Of a stretch of 64,000 nt of DNA, positions 40,531-51,090 are shown one piece after another. The stretch covers positions 434,001 through 498,000 of the forward strand of contig NZ_CP059202.1 of assembly GCF_014251815.1 (NCBI RefSeq), given 5' to 3'. The translations under genes were made by a program, and so were the position numbers. Position 1 is the stretch's first letter. The number at the start of each line of letters is the position of its first letter. Source of the stretch: Blattabacterium cuenoti (GTDB taxonomy: Bacteria; Bacteroidota; Bacteroidia; Flavobacteriales; Blattabacteriaceae). Under the pieces are notes generated by a model that was not told where the DNA came from, searched no databases, and saw only the letters and a list, made by a program, of their open reading frames with translations.

Positions 40531-40569
40531 AAAGCGAAAAAAGAATACATGTACTCTTTTTTTCGCTTT
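40531..40569. terminator. Bidirectional terminator between the lipoprotein gene and rplS
   Basis: A long hairpin: left arm AAAGCG, six A, GA, TAC; loop AT; right arm GTA, TC, seven T, CGCTTT. There is one mismatch and one bulge. The A tract on the left and the T tract on the right would give a U run on either strand. It separates the convergent lipoprotein and rplS genes and touches the rplS stop codon. Confidence 0.75.
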
Positions 40570-40914
40570 TCAACTTTTTACTCTTGCTTTTTTTCCTTTT
40601 AGATTTCTAAAATAATAAATTTTAGATCTTCTAACTTTTCCTTTTTTGTGAACCTCTATTTTTCGTATATTAGGTTGATTGAAAATAAAAATGCGTTCAA
40701 TTCCTATACCTGAACTTATTTTACGAAGAGTAAATGTCTTTGTTAACCCTTTTCCTTGTTTTTTGATAACTACTCCTTTAAAAGATTGAATTCTTTTTTT
40801 TTCTCCTTCTTTAATTTCAAAAAAAACAGTAATAGTATCCCCTGAATGAAAAAGGGTAAAATGATTTTTAGACAAGAATTTCTCTTCTACATATTTTAGA
40901 ATATTTTGAAACAT
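40570..40914 (-). CDS. rplS: 50S ribosomal protein bL19
   Basis: The 114-residue protein lies at the 30S-50S interface. Family segments are FHSGDTITVFFEIKEGEKKR, QSFKGVVIKKQGKG, the central TFTLRKISSGIGIERIF and the C-terminal GKVRRSKIYYFRNLKGKKAR. It lies 19 bp after glmM on the same strand. Confidence 0.95.
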   Translation of the reverse strand: MFQNILKYVEEKFLSKNHFTLFHSGDTITVFFEIKEGEKKRIQSFKGVVIKKQGKGLTKTFTLRKISSGIGIERIFIFNQPNIRKIEVHKKGKVRRSKIYYFRNLKGKKARVKS

Positions 40915-40933
40915 AATTTGATTTTTTAATAAG

Positions 40934-42331
40934 TTAATTAATCATGATTTTTTTTATTTCATGTATGATATTTTTTGATAAAAAATCAGCTCTTTTCTTT
41001 GAAACACTTTCTGTGTGTATTCTAATAATATTTTCTGTATTCGATTTTCTTATATGTATCCATTCATTATGTTTCAAATAAATTTTAATTCCATCATTCA
41101 AATCTGTTTCTTTTCCTTTATATTTTTTTGTTATTGTTTTTAATAACATTTTAACTTTTTCATGAGAAGAAAATCGAATTTTTTTTTTCGACATAAAATA
41201 ATTAGAATATCTTTTTTTTAATTTAGATAATGAAATATTATCTAATTTAGCTATTTGAGTTAAAAATAATGCAATTCCAATTAACGCATCTCTTCCATAA
41301 CGGAAATCAGGATAAATAATTCCTCCATTTCCTTCACCTCCAATAACAGCATGAATTTCTTTCATTTTTTGTACAACATGTGTTTCTCCAACAGGAGAAA
41401 AATAATGAGGGACTCCTTTTTTAATGGAAAGATCTTTTAATGCATGAGAAGATGATAGAGTGGAGACAACAGGACCCAATTGATTTTCCAAAACATAATC
41501 TGCTATTGATACTAAAGTATATTCTTCTCCAAAAAAATCTCCGTTTTCGCATATAAATACCACGCGATCTACATCAGGATCTACAGAAATCCCTAAATCT
41601 GCTTTTATGTTCGGAACTTTTTTACAGATTTCTCTTAAGTTTTTTTTTATAGGTTCTGGATTATGAACAAAATCACCATGAGGTTCACAATACATTTTAA
41701 TAACATGAACTCCCAAATATTTTAATAAAATAGGAACTGCTATCCCTCCTGTAGAATTAATTCCGTCTACTACAATTTTTAGTTTAGCTTTTTGAATAAT
41801 GTTTTTGTCTATAATAGGTAATGAAAGAATTTTTTCTATATGTTTTTGAATATAATTTTCTTTATAAAAAATATTTCCTAATTTTTTATAAGAAGAAAAA
41901 CTAAAATATTTTTTTTTTGATAAAGAAAACAGTTTTTCAAAATCTTTTTCAGATAAAAATTCTCCATAAGAATTAAATATTTTTAATCCATTCCAGTTTT
42001 TAGGATTATGACTTGCCGTTAACATTACACCTCCATCTGCTTTTTCATTCATGACGGATATCCCAATGGTAGGAGTTGTAGATAATCCGATGTTGATAAC
42101 ATCTATTCCAAGACTTTGAAAAGTAATTATTAAAAATTGTTGAAATAAAACAGAAGAAATTCTACCATCTCTACCTAATATTATAAGAAATTTTTTCTTA
42201 TTCTTATATTTCCTTTTCATCCAGGAAACATATCCTGCTGAAAATTGAATTATATCTATGAGGGTAAGACTATTTCCAACTTTTCCTCCTAATGTTCCCC
42301 TTATTCCAGATGAAGATTTTACAAGCGTCAA
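40934..42331 (-). CDS. glmM: Phosphoglucosamine mutase (phosphohexomutase family)
   Basis: The 465-residue mutase has the phosphoserine loop TASHNPKNWNG (Ser107), the metal-binding DPDVDR near 256, the sugar-binding GEGNGG near 330 and the phosphate-binding IRIHTES at the C terminus. It most likely converts glucosamine-6-phosphate to glucosamine-1-phosphate for peptidoglycan. The family also contains phosphomannomutases, so substrate is inferred from the usual Bacteroidota annotation of this single-copy form. Confidence 0.85.
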   Translation of the reverse strand: MTLVKSSSGIRGTLGGKVGNSLTLIDIIQFSAGYVSWMKRKYKNKKKFLIILGRDGRISSVLFQQFLIITFQSLGIDVINIGLSTTPTIGISVMNEKADGGVMLTASHNPKNWNGLKIFNSYGEFLSEKDFEKLFSLSKKKYFSFSSYKKLGNIFYKENYIQKHIEKILSLPIIDKNIIQKAKLKIVVDGINSTGGIAVPILLKYLGVHVIKMYCEPHGDFVHNPEPIKKNLREICKKVPNIKADLGISVDPDVDRVVFICENGDFFGEEYTLVSIADYVLENQLGPVVSTLSSSHALKDLSIKKGVPHYFSPVGETHVVQKMKEIHAVIGGEGNGGIIYPDFRYGRDALIGIALFLTQIAKLDNISLSKLKKRYSNYFMSKKKIRFSSHEKVKMLLKTITKKYKGKETDLNDGIKIYLKHNEWIHIRKSNTENIIRIHTESVSKKRADFLSKNIIHEIKKIMIN

Positions 42332-42386
42332 AAACTAATTGAATTTTTCTTATCACAAACAAAAATACAAAATTAAATTTTTTGAT

Positions 42387-43598
42387 TTATTCAAATTCTA
42401 TGACTTTTATGGGATATATTTTATTAATAAAAAATAAAGAAGGAAAAAATAGCGTTATAAAACAAATAAAAATAATAGATAAATTGATAATGATAACATG
42501 ATGGATGTTTATAGAAATGGGAACAAAATCAATGAAATATTCCGTTTTATTTAATGATATTAAATGATATTTTTTTTGTATTATTGACAAAATAATTCCG
42601 ATTCCGTTCCCTATTATTAATGGAGGCGTCAATACTTGTATAATATAATATAAAAATATTTTATGTATAACTTTATTTTTTGCTCCTAAAGTTTTCAAAA
42701 TTCCTATAGTTCGGATTCTTTCTAAAAGAAGTATTAAAATAAATACAACTGTATTAATAGTCACGGAAACAAAAATAATAAGAATAATAACAATAATATT
42801 TATGTCAAATATATTTATCCATTTTATAATATCACGGCTATTTTGAATAGTTTTTATTGAAAATTGATTAGGTATTTTATTATAAATTTTTTTATTGATA
42901 TTTTCATAGGATACAAAAACTTCAAATTTTTCTACTAAATCTTTTTTCCATCCGGAAATTTTTTGAATAGATTCTATATTTCCAATAATATATACATTAT
43001 CAAATTCTGGTATTCCTGTTTCATATAAATCAGAAATTCTAAATTTTTTAGAAATAATAACAGGATTTCCTTTTTTATCTTTTGATAAAAAACCAATTTT
43101 AACATTGGATCCAATATTTAATCCTAATGATAAGGATATTTTTTTGGATAAAATAATATTATGACTATACAAAAATTTTTTATGAAAAAAATTTTTTCTA
43201 ATTAAGAAATATTGAAAAAAAACAGGATTATAATCTTCGTATAATCCTTTAAATATATACCTATCTGTTTTTTGATTTGTAGAAATAATAACATCATTTT
43301 CGGCAATTCCATGAATTTGTCTAACTAAATTAGATTGAAAAAAATTTTTTTTCTTAATAGAAAAGGAAGAATAATTTCCTTTCAAATTCTCTTTCTGCAA
43401 AATAATTTGTCCTTTAACATTTAATAGTTTATTTTTTATAATTTCCTTAAATCCAAATCCAATAGAAAAAGTCAAAATAGCTACAATTAAGCTAAAAATT
43501 ATTGTTGTTTGCGTTATGATTACTATCGTACGGAGAGTTTTATTTCTTCTACAATCTTCCCAAATTGTTTTTTTGGAAAAAAACCATTCAAAATTCAA
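42387..43598 (-). CDS. FtsX/LolC-E-like ABC transporter permease
   Basis: The 403-residue protein has the MacB/LolC topology: one N-terminal membrane helix (about 22-48), a large periplasmic domain (50-260) and three C-terminal helices. The conserved FtsX region RIRTIGILKTLGAKNKVIHKI follows the second helix. Such proteins work with a separate ATPase, often to extract lipoproteins from the inner membrane. A LolE-type role would fit the lipoprotein at 40215 and LspA, but the ATPase is not in this window, so the role is inferred. The gene starts 10 bp after dnaB. Confidence 0.8.
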   Translation of the reverse strand: MNFEWFFSKKTIWEDCRRNKTLRTIVIITQTTIIFSLIVAILTFSIGFGFKEIIKNKLLNVKGQIILQKENLKGNYSSFSIKKKNFFQSNLVRQIHGIAENDVIISTNQKTDRYIFKGLYEDYNPVFFQYFLIRKNFFHKKFLYSHNIILSKKISLSLGLNIGSNVKIGFLSKDKKGNPVIISKKFRISDLYETGIPEFDNVYIIGNIESIQKISGWKKDLVEKFEVFVSYENINKKIYNKIPNQFSIKTIQNSRDIIKWINIFDINIIVIILIIFVSVTINTVVFILILLLERIRTIGILKTLGAKNKVIHKIFLYYIIQVLTPPLIIGNGIGIILSIIQKKYHLISLNKTEYFIDFVPISINIHHVIIINLSIIFICFITLFFPSLFFINKIYPIKVIEFE

Positions 43599-43608
43599 TT
43601 TTATTTTT

Positions 43609-45147
43609 TTAATCTATAATTTTTTCATTAGAAATGTCTTCATCATTAAAATCTATATAAGGGGGAGACATAAGAAAATTTTCTTTATCAAGAACATTTT
43701 TTTTATAATCTTCTTCCCAAGCTAATGAAGTTTCTTCTTTTTCTTCTAAATTTACAAATTGAGCTTGATCACTTATAAATTTTAAACGAAATTTATCTAA
43801 CCCCCCATTTCTATGTTTTGCAATTATAATTTCTGCTTGTCCTATGCAAGAGTCATTATCTTCATCTGAATCCCAAATTTTAAATCCATAGTATTCAGGC
43901 CTATAAATAAATAAAACTATATCTGCATCTTGTTCAATAGCTCCTGATTCCCGTAAATCAGATAATACAGGTCGTTTACTTCCTCCTCTAGTTTCTACCG
44001 CTCTAGATAATTGAGATAAAGCTATTATTGGTATATCAAGTTCTTTAGCTATAGATTTCAGACTTCTAGAAATAACTGATATTTCTTGTTCTCTATTTTG
44101 GATTCTAGAACCAGAACCAGGATCATGAATTCCCATCAATTGCATATAATCTATAAATACCAATTTAATTCCATGTTGTGATATTAACCGACGACATTTT
44201 GCACGTAAACCAAATATAGATAAAGAAGGTGTATCATCTATAAATAAAGGGGCATTTTTCAATGTTTTTGTTTTTTTTAGCAAATGTTCCCAATCTAATT
44301 GAGATAAATTTGCTCTTTTCATTTTTTCTGAAGAAATGCCGGTTTCTGACGAAATTAACTTTGTAATCAATTGAATAGAAGACATTTCTAATGAAAAAAT
44401 TATAATGGGAATCTTTTGATCTACTACTACATTTTTCACCATAGATAACATAAAAGTGGTTTTACCCATTCCAGGTCTAGAAGCTAATATGATTAAATCA
44501 GAATTCTGCCATCCAGAAGTAATATTATCTAGTCTATGAAATCCAGAAGAAATTCCGCTTAACCCTTCTTTTTCCGTTTTTTTTATTTTTTCAATAGCTT
44601 TTTGTATAAGACCTTGAGTCGTTTCATATTTTTTTGTTATTAAATATTTTTGATTTATTTCAAATAATTTTGATTCAGCATAATCTAAAAGATCAAAAAC
44701 ATCTGTACTATCTTCATAACATTTTTTAATAATATTAGAAGATATACTAATTAATTTTCTTAAAATAAATTTTTGGATAACTATACGACTGTGATATTCT
44801 ATATGTGCAGAAGAAATAACTTTTTGTGTTAATCCAATTAAATATAATTCTCCTCCTATTGATTCCAGTTTTTCTATTTTTCTAAGTTCATTCAAAACAG
44901 TATACAAATCTACTGGTTTAGAATTATGATACAATTTTTGTATTGCAAAAAATATTTCTTGATGTTCTTTTTTGTAAAAAATTTCTGGAAAAAGGATATC
45001 AATAACTTCATCCAAACCTTTTTTATCTATCATAATAGCCCCTATTATAGCCTCTTCTAAATCTAATGCTTGAGGAGGAATTTTCCCTTTTTTCATTATT
45101 GAATCTAAATAAAATTGATTTGTTTTTTCCTGTCTAATATTATTCAT
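43609..45147 (-). CDS. dnaB: Replicative DNA helicase DnaB
   Basis: The 512-residue hexameric helicase has the N-terminal primase-interacting domain (about 25-130), a linker and the RecA-like domain. Walker A is ASRPGMGKTT (222-231). IFSLEMSS, the Walker B region VFIDYMQLM, ALSQLSR and SDLRESGAIEQDADIVLF follow. It unwinds DNA at the replication fork. The acidic C-terminal tail is short. No intein is present. Confidence 0.97.
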   Translation of the reverse strand: MNNIRQEKTNQFYLDSIMKKGKIPPQALDLEEAIIGAIMIDKKGLDEVIDILFPEIFYKKEHQEIFFAIQKLYHNSKPVDLYTVLNELRKIEKLESIGGELYLIGLTQKVISSAHIEYHSRIVIQKFILRKLISISSNIIKKCYEDSTDVFDLLDYAESKLFEINQKYLITKKYETTQGLIQKAIEKIKKTEKEGLSGISSGFHRLDNITSGWQNSDLIILASRPGMGKTTFMLSMVKNVVVDQKIPIIIFSLEMSSIQLITKLISSETGISSEKMKRANLSQLDWEHLLKKTKTLKNAPLFIDDTPSLSIFGLRAKCRRLISQHGIKLVFIDYMQLMGIHDPGSGSRIQNREQEISVISRSLKSIAKELDIPIIALSQLSRAVETRGGSKRPVLSDLRESGAIEQDADIVLFIYRPEYYGFKIWDSDEDNDSCIGQAEIIIAKHRNGGLDKFRLKFISDQAQFVNLEEKEETSLAWEEDYKKNVLDKENFLMSPPYIDFNDEDISNEKIID

Positions 45148-45213
45148 AAAATTATTTTAAATAAACATAATAAATAGAACAGCTATGGATATGGATAAAG
45201 TAATTATAAAAAT

Positions 45214-46170
45214 TTATTCATCAAAAAAACCAATAGAAATATACTTATTTTTCCTTTTTTCAATAAGAGTTTCTATATTCATTTCAGATAATTGCTTATA
45301 ATACTTAACAATTTGTTTTTTAACAAATTTAAAAGCTTTTTCTGGACAAAAATGAGCTCCTCCTAAAGGTTCTTTAATAACATCATCTATAAGATTTAAT
45401 TTATACATGTTTTCTGCTGTCAATTTTAATGCTTCTGCTGATTTTTCTTTATTATCACGATTTCCCCAAAGTATTGTAGAACAACTTTCAGGAGAAATAA
45501 CAGAAAACCAGGAATTTTCCATCATCGCCACTTTATCTCCTATCCCTATCCCCAAAGCACCTCCACTAGCTCCCTCTCCTATAATCAACACAATAATAGG
45601 TACTTTTAAACACATCATTTCATAAATATTTTTACCTATGGCTTCTCCTTGGCCTCTTGTTTCCGCTTCAATTCCCGGAAAAGCTCCTGGTGTATCAATA
45701 AAAGTCACTACAGGTTTTTCAAATTTTTCTGCTAATTTCATAAGACGTAAAGCTTTTCTATATCCTTCAGGATTAGGCATCCCAAATCTTCTATACTGTC
45801 TTTCCTTAGTATTTTTTCCTTTTTGAGTACCAATTAGCATAAAAACATGATTCTCTATTTTTCCAAAACCTCCGACCATAGCTTTATCATCACCAAAATG
45901 ACGATCTCCATGTAATTCTATAAAAGAATCTTTTTTCGTTATATAAGAAATATAATCTAAAGTATAAGGTCTGTTTGGATGTCTTGATAATTGTACTCTT
46001 TGCCAAGGAGTTAGATTACTATGTAGTTTTTTAATGGTTTTTTCCAATTTCAATTGCAATTGACTGCAAACTTCTTTCATATTTATTCCACTCTTTTTCT
46101 CTATTAATACACAATTAATATATTGATCCTGAATTTCTTGTATCGGTTTTTCAAAATCTAGATATTCCAT
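45214..46170 (-). CDS. accA: Acetyl-CoA carboxylase carboxyltransferase subunit alpha
   Basis: The 318-residue subunit transfers CO2 from carboxybiotin to acetyl-CoA with AccD, making malonyl-CoA for fatty acids. Characteristic text is [41 protein letters not shown] and [15 protein letters not shown], the oxyanion-hole glycines. It starts 2 bp after sdhB, so it is probably read from the sdhCAB transcript. Confidence 0.95.
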   Translation of the reverse strand: MEYLDFEKPIQEIQDQYINCVLIEKKSGINMKEVCSQLQLKLEKTIKKLHSNLTPWQRVQLSRHPNRPYTLDYISYITKKDSFIELHGDRHFGDDKAMVGGFGKIENHVFMLIGTQKGKNTKERQYRRFGMPNPEGYRKALRLMKLAEKFEKPVVTFIDTPGAFPGIEAETRGQGEAIGKNIYEMMCLKVPIIVLIIGEGASGGALGIGIGDKVAMMENSWFSVISPESCSTILWGNRDNKEKSAEALKLTAENMYKLNLIDDVIKEPLGGAHFCPEKAFKFVKKQIVKYYKQLSEMNIETLIEKRKNKYISIGFFDE

Positions 46171-46172
46171 AA

Positions 46173-46937
46173 TTAAGTAATAAATGATCGAATATATTCA
46201 CGATTTGTTAAAGAAATATATTCTGTAGATATTCCTTTTGGACATTCAACTTCACATGCTCTAGTATTAGTACAACTTCCAAACCCTTCTTCATCCATTT
46301 GATTTATCATATTCATAACTCTTTTTTTTCTTTCTATTTTTCCTTGAGGCAATAAAGCAAGTTGTGAAACTTTTGCTGAAACAAACAGCATGGCCGATCT
46401 ATTTTTGCATGCAGCTACGCATGCCCCGCAACCAATACACGTAGCTGCATCAAAAGATTTATCCGCTTGATCTTTTGGAATTGGAATCATATTCCCATCT
46501 ATTGTCTTTCCAAATGTATTTACAGATATATATCCACCTGATATAATAATTCTATCAAAAGAAGATCTATCTACAATAAGATCTTTAATTATAGGAAATG
46601 GTTTCGCCCTCCAAGGTTCCACATATATAGTTTCTCCATCATGAAAATGACGCATGTGAAGTTGACAAGTGGTAATTAAATTATCGGGACCATGAGCTCT
46701 ACCATTAATATACAAAGAACACATTCCACAAATTCCTTCACGACAATCGTGATCAAAAGATATAGGTTCACTCTCTTTTTTATTGCATAATAATATTTGA
46801 TTATTCAAAAGATCTAACATTTCTAAAAATGAACTATTAGGAGATATATTGTCTATTTGATAAGTTTTAAAATATCCCTTTTCCTTACAATTTTTTTGTC
46901 TCCATATTTTTAACTTAAACTTCATAAGTTTATTCAT
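46173..46937 (-). CDS. sdhB: Succinate dehydrogenase iron-sulfur subunit
   Basis: The 254-residue subunit carries the N-terminal [2Fe-2S] site (Cys65, 70, 73 and 91), then [12 protein letters not shown] for [4Fe-4S] and [14 protein letters not shown] for the third cluster. It passes electrons from SdhA to menaquinone through SdhC. The gap to sdhA is 13 bp. ATG 46925 is an alternative start closer to homologues. Confidence 0.96.
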   Translation of the reverse strand: MNKLMKFKLKIWRQKNCKEKGYFKTYQIDNISPNSSFLEMLDLLNNQILLCNKKESEPISFDHDCREGICGMCSLYINGRAHGPDNLITTCQLHMRHFHDGETIYVEPWRAKPFPIIKDLIVDRSSFDRIIISGGYISVNTFGKTIDGNMIPIPKDQADKSFDAATCIGCGACVAACKNRSAMLFVSAKVSQLALLPQGKIERKKRVMNMINQMDEEGFGSCTNTRACEVECPKGISTEYISLTNREYIRSFIT

Positions 46938-46950
46938 AGAATATTATGTT

Positions 46951-48966
46951 TTATTTATAAGAACGTGATTCTACTTTTACAAAAGTAAAATCTAAATCTT
47001 CTTTATGTATCATTTCATCACTAATAGGATGATTTTCCTTATGTTCCCATATAGATACATACTTATAATGAACATCATCACGAAGAGCTTCTCCTTCCTT
47101 TGTTTGATATTCTTCACGAAAATGACTTCCACAAGATTCTTTTCGATTTAAAGCATCCATAGCCATCAATTCTCCCAATTCTAAAAAATCCGCTACACGT
47201 CCAGCTTTTTCTAATTCATAATTTAATCCATCATCAATATTTCCGGGAACAAAAACATTTTTCCAAAATTCATTTCTAAGTTCTTGTATATTTTTTATAG
47301 CTTTACATAAATTCATATGATTTCTACTCATTCCTACATATTTCCACATAATATTTCCAAGTTTTTTATGAAAAAAATCAACAGGAACATTTCCATTATT
47401 TTGAATAAATTTTTGAATTCTATTTTTTACATTTTTTTCTGCTAATTGGAAAGCTATATGTTTTGTAGAGATTTTCTCTGCAATAGATTCAGATAAATAA
47501 TCCGCTATGGTATATGGTAAAATAAAATATCCATCAGCCAATCCCTGCATCAATGCAGAAGCTCCAAGTCTATTGGCTCCATGATCAGAAAAATTAGCTT
47601 CTCCTATAACATAACATCCAGGAATAGATGACATCAAATTGTAATCAACCCATAATCCACCCATTGTATAATGTACTGCTGGATAAATTTTCATAGGAGC
47701 TTGGTAAGGATCACTATTGGTTATTTTTTCATACATATGAAATAAATTTCCATATTTAGATTCCATTATTTCTTTTCCTAATTTATTTTTATTGGGTTGT
47801 TTAATTCCGAGCTCATTTGCTCTTTCTTTCCCATACTTTTTTATAGAAAAACTGAAATCTAAAAACACACCTTCTTGATTTTCATTATTTTCTATTCCAA
47901 AACCTTTATCACAACGTTCTTTAGCTGCTCTAGAAGCTACATCTCTTGGGACAAGATTTCCAAATGAAGGATAACGTCTTTCAAGATAATAATCTCTATC
48001 TTCTTCATTTATATCCTCAGGTTTTTTGTCCCCATTTCGTATGGAAACTGCATCTTCCAATTTTTTGGGTACCCATATTCTACCATCATTTCTTAACGAT
48101 TCAGACATTAACGTTAATTTGGATTGATAGTTTCCATGTACGGGAATACAAGTAGGATGTATTTGAGTATAACAAGGATTTGCAAAAAATCCTCCTTTTT
48201 TATGAACTTTCCATATAGCACTTGCATTAGATCCCATTGCATTAGTAGACAAAAAAAATATATTTCCGTATCCCCCTGAAGCTATGACTATGGCATGCGC
48301 AGCATGTCTCTCAATTTCTCCAGAAATAAGATTTCTGGCAATAATCCCTTTAGCTGCTCCATCCACAATAACTAAATCTAACATTTCATGACGATTGTAC
48401 ATTTTGATTCTCCCTATTCCTATTTGTCTAGACATAGATGAATAGCATGCTAATAAAAGTTGCTGTCCTGTTTGTCCTTTAGCATAAAAAGTTCTAGAAA
48501 CTTTAGTCCCACCAAAAGATCTAGTCTCCAAATACCCGGCATAATCACGAGCAAATGGAACACCTTGAGCCACACACTGATCTATTATATTAGAAGATAT
48601 TTCTGCTAAACGATAAACATTTTCTTCTCTAGATCTATAATCTCCACCTTTAATTGTATCATAAAAAAGTCGATAAACAGAATCGTTATCTCCTTTATAA
48701 TTTTTAGACGCATTAATTCCCCCTTGTGCAGCTACAGAATGAGCTCTTCTTGGGGAATCTTGGTAACAAAAAGCTTTTACCTTATATCCTAATTCTGATA
48801 AAGAAACAGCGGCTGAACCTCCAGAAAGACCTGTTCCCACAACAATGATTTCTATATTTGATCTGTTGTTAGGGGATACTAATTTTAAAGTGGATTTATG
48901 ATTTTTCCATTTATGATCTAATGACCCTACTGGAATTTTTGAATTCAACTTAAAGGTAGTTATCAT
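46951..48966 (-). CDS. sdhA: Succinate dehydrogenase flavoprotein subunit
   Basis: The 671-residue subunit oxidises succinate. FAD is bound by [10 protein letters not shown] near 44-53, and the covalent-flavin His is in [10 protein letters not shown] (His76). The substrate region IHPTC and the capping-domain [18 protein letters not shown], with FAD contacts, are present. It belongs to the long, menaquinone-linked Bacteroidota type. It lies between sdhC and sdhB on one transcript. Confidence 0.97.
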   Translation of the reverse strand: MITTFKLNSKIPVGSLDHKWKNHKSTLKLVSPNNRSNIEIIVVGTGLSGGSAAVSLSELGYKVKAFCYQDSPRRAHSVAAQGGINASKNYKGDNDSVYRLFYDTIKGGDYRSREENVYRLAEISSNIIDQCVAQGVPFARDYAGYLETRSFGGTKVSRTFYAKGQTGQQLLLACYSSMSRQIGIGRIKMYNRHEMLDLVIVDGAAKGIIARNLISGEIERHAAHAIVIASGGYGNIFFLSTNAMGSNASAIWKVHKKGGFFANPCYTQIHPTCIPVHGNYQSKLTLMSESLRNDGRIWVPKKLEDAVSIRNGDKKPEDINEEDRDYYLERRYPSFGNLVPRDVASRAAKERCDKGFGIENNENQEGVFLDFSFSIKKYGKERANELGIKQPNKNKLGKEIMESKYGNLFHMYEKITNSDPYQAPMKIYPAVHYTMGGLWVDYNLMSSIPGCYVIGEANFSDHGANRLGASALMQGLADGYFILPYTIADYLSESIAEKISTKHIAFQLAEKNVKNRIQKFIQNNGNVPVDFFHKKLGNIMWKYVGMSRNHMNLCKAIKNIQELRNEFWKNVFVPGNIDDGLNYELEKAGRVADFLELGELMAMDALNRKESCGSHFREEYQTKEGEALRDDVHYKYVSIWEHKENHPISDEMIHKEDLDFTFVKVESRSYK

Positions 48967-48990
48967 CGAAAAAATATTATAAAAACAGAT

Positions 48991-49644
48991 TTATTCATTC
49001 ATTAAAAAAAACCAAATGGCAATAATAGAAAAACCGATACAAATAAACCATATATATAAAAACCCTAATCTTTGTATCCAAATCAATCTTTTTTCATTAG
49101 ATAGGCCTAAAGATTGAAAAGAAGACTGAAATCCATGATTCAAATGAATGCCTAAAATTAAAAATGAAAATACATATACAAATGTATAAAAAGGATTTTT
49201 GAATAAAGAAACAACTATATTGTAATCAGAAATTAAATAATTATGATTTGAAAACTTCATAGGAATCATAAAATGGATAAGATGTAAGATCAAAAAACAT
49301 AAAATTAAAATTCCTGTATATACCATTGTACGACTACTAAATGTCGTATTAGAATAAGAATTCATGGCATAATCAACTTCTCCTTTTATTTTTTTATTAT
49401 CCAAATGTAATTTAACTCCTAATAAAATATGAACAATAAAACCTGTAGCAAGAACATATTCCATTATTCGAATAATAATATTTTTTCTCATAAAAAAAAC
49501 AGCTTGATTAAAAGCTTTTTCTCCTGAAAAAAGAAATAGATTCACACTCAAATGCAATAATAAAAAAATCATTAAAAAAAATCCTGTAATAGCCATAACT
49601 GTTTTTCTTCCAACAGAAGAAGAAAAAAAATTGTAATGATTCAC
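48991..49644 (-). CDS. sdhC: Succinate dehydrogenase cytochrome b subunit
   Basis: The 217-residue membrane anchor has five hydrophobic segments and spaced histidines (in LLLHLSVNL, FIVHILLGVKLHL, LILHLIHF, ILGIHLNHGF), as in the single-subunit, di-heme b558 type used with menaquinone. It anchors SdhAB to the inner membrane. It is first of the sdhCAB-accA series; no sdhD is present or expected. Confidence 0.92.
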   Translation of the reverse strand: MNHYNFFSSSVGRKTVMAITGFFLMIFLLLHLSVNLFLFSGEKAFNQAVFFMRKNIIIRIMEYVLATGFIVHILLGVKLHLDNKKIKGEVDYAMNSYSNTTFSSRTMVYTGILILCFLILHLIHFMIPMKFSNHNYLISDYNIVVSLFKNPFYTFVYVFSFLILGIHLNHGFQSSFQSLGLSNEKRLIWIQRLGFLYIWFICIGFSIIAIWFFLMNE

Positions 49645-49702
49645 AAATTATAGTTTGTTTTTACGTTGAAATATATGAAATATTTATTTCACAAATATTA
49701 TT

Positions 49703-50860
49703 TTAATTTCTAATTTTTCGCAATGCTTTTATGAGTAAATCTACATCTTTTTTTTCATTAAAAATTCCAAAAGAAATTCTTATAGGCATTGTTTGGTTTA
49801 ATAAATATTTATTTGTTATTATAGATTGAATCACATGAGATACTTTTTGATTACTGCTATTACAAGAACTACCTTTAGAAACAGAAACACCCATTAGATC
49901 TAAATGAAAATAGAACAAATAATCTTTTTTTGTAGGAAATAAAAAATTCAATATAGAAGGAATACTCTTGTCAGGAGAACATGATAATCCATTAAAAATA
50001 ACATTGGGAATTATTTTTTTCAATTCTGAAATGCAATAATATTTTAAATTTTGTATTTTTTTTATATGACTAGAAAAATTACAATAAGATAATCGTAAAG
50101 CTTCTGATAATCCGGAAATTCCATATATGTTTTCTGTCCCTGAACGAATTCCATGTTCTTGAACTCCACCTGTTATAAAAGGTTTCATTTTTTTCAAAAT
50201 GTCACTTCTTATAAAAGCAAAACCTATTCCTTTTGGTCCATAAAACTTATGTGCACTTGCAGTAGCAAAATCAAAGGATGATTCCTCCATATTAATAGGA
50301 ATATTTCCTATAACTTGTATAGTATCTGAATGAAAATAAGCATTATATTTTTTACATAAAAAGAATACTTGATTTACTTCTAATAAATTTCCAATTTCGT
50401 TATTAGCATACATTAAACTTACAAGTGTTTTTTTCCATATATTCTTTTTTAACATTTCTTCCATATTATTAAAATCTAATATTCCTTTTTCATTATTTGA
50501 AACGAAACTTACAGAGATTTTGTGTCTCACAGAGAGATCTAAAATTGTTTGTAAGACAGATGGATGTTCTAGTTTAGAACTTATAATATGTTTTATTCCT
50601 AAATCTAATATCGAAGATCTTAATACGAGATTATTGGCTTCAGTTCCTCCTGAAGTAAAAATAATCTCAGAAGGAGATGCTTTAATATTTTTAGCAATAC
50701 AAACTCTAGATTCCTCTAAAATTGAACGAGCATCTCTTCCATAACTATGTTGCATAGAAGAAGGATTTCCCGGGGAGTATTTTAATGTGTTTATCATAAC
50801 TTTCAAAACTTCCTTTCTTATTGGAGTAGAAGCTGCATTATCCAAATATACTCGTTTCAT
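49703..50860 (-). CDS. Cysteine desulfurase (NifS/IscS type)
   Basis: The 385-residue PLP enzyme begins VYLDNAASTPIRKEV and has FTSGGTEANN (68-77) and the PLP lysine in SAHKFYGPKG (Lys205). The sulfur-carrying Cys is in SKGSSCNSSN (near 335). It moves sulfur from cysteine to Fe-S cluster or tRNA acceptors. It is shorter than E. coli IscS at the C terminus and lacks the C-terminal scaffold-binding tail, closer to the NifS-like group of Bacteroidota. It is single, with no isc or suf genes adjacent. Confidence 0.9.
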   Translation of the reverse strand: MKRVYLDNAASTPIRKEVLKVMINTLKYSPGNPSSMQHSYGRDARSILEESRVCIAKNIKASPSEIIFTSGGTEANNLVLRSSILDLGIKHIISSKLEHPSVLQTILDLSVRHKISVSFVSNNEKGILDFNNMEEMLKKNIWKKTLVSLMYANNEIGNLLEVNQVFFLCKKYNAYFHSDTIQVIGNIPINMEESSFDFATASAHKFYGPKGIGFAFIRSDILKKMKPFITGGVQEHGIRSGTENIYGISGLSEALRLSYCNFSSHIKKIQNLKYYCISELKKIIPNVIFNGLSCSPDKSIPSILNFLFPTKKDYLFYFHLDLMGVSVSKGSSCNSSNQKVSHVIQSIITNKYLLNQTMPIRISFGIFNEKKDVDLLIKALRKIRN

Positions 50861-50883
50861 CTATCTATGATAAAATTTTTAAA

Positions 50884-50891
50884 CAAATATA
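50884..50891 (-). promoter_or_regulatory. Candidate -7 element for the cysteine desulfurase gene
   Basis: The minus strand reads TATATTTG here, matching TAnnTTTG, 24 bp before the ATG. A TTG lies 26 bp upstream of it, longer than the usual ~19-bp spacing. Motif evidence only. Confidence 0.3.
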
Positions 50892-50986
50892 TAATATAAT
50901 GTATTATATAATGTATTCAAATTCCGTTTGTTAAAAATATATCTTAATAAAAAAACTCATCTTTAATTTTGTATATTTATTGGGGG

Positions 50987-51016
50987 TTAATGAAAATATT
51001 TTAAAGTCTTCATTAA
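50987..51016. repeat. Inverted repeat in the rny upstream region
   Basis: TTAATGAA and TTCATTAA are perfect 8-bp arms around a 14-base loop, 75 bp before the rny ATG. In RNA this forms a stem-loop in the likely leader. The surrounding 224-bp region (50861-51084) also holds a 12-codon mini-ORF (51046-51084) ending right before the in-frame GTG at 51085. I see no other feature there. Confidence 0.5.
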
Positions 51017-51090
51017 AGATAAATTTTATAGCTTTTGTGAGATAAATGTTATTAAAATGTCTATTTTATTTTTATTTAAATTGAGTGAAT

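Noticed and set aside
40355-40573. Hydrophobic minus-strand frame opposite the small lipoprotein gene
   Set aside because: Ser/Leu/Val-rich composition is the mirror of the Asn/Thr/Glu codons on the plus strand; no start context or homology.
50881-50920. TA-rich tract as a replication origin feature
   Set aside because: AT-rich tracts are everywhere in this genome; no DnaA boxes or dnaA/dnaN neighbours are present.
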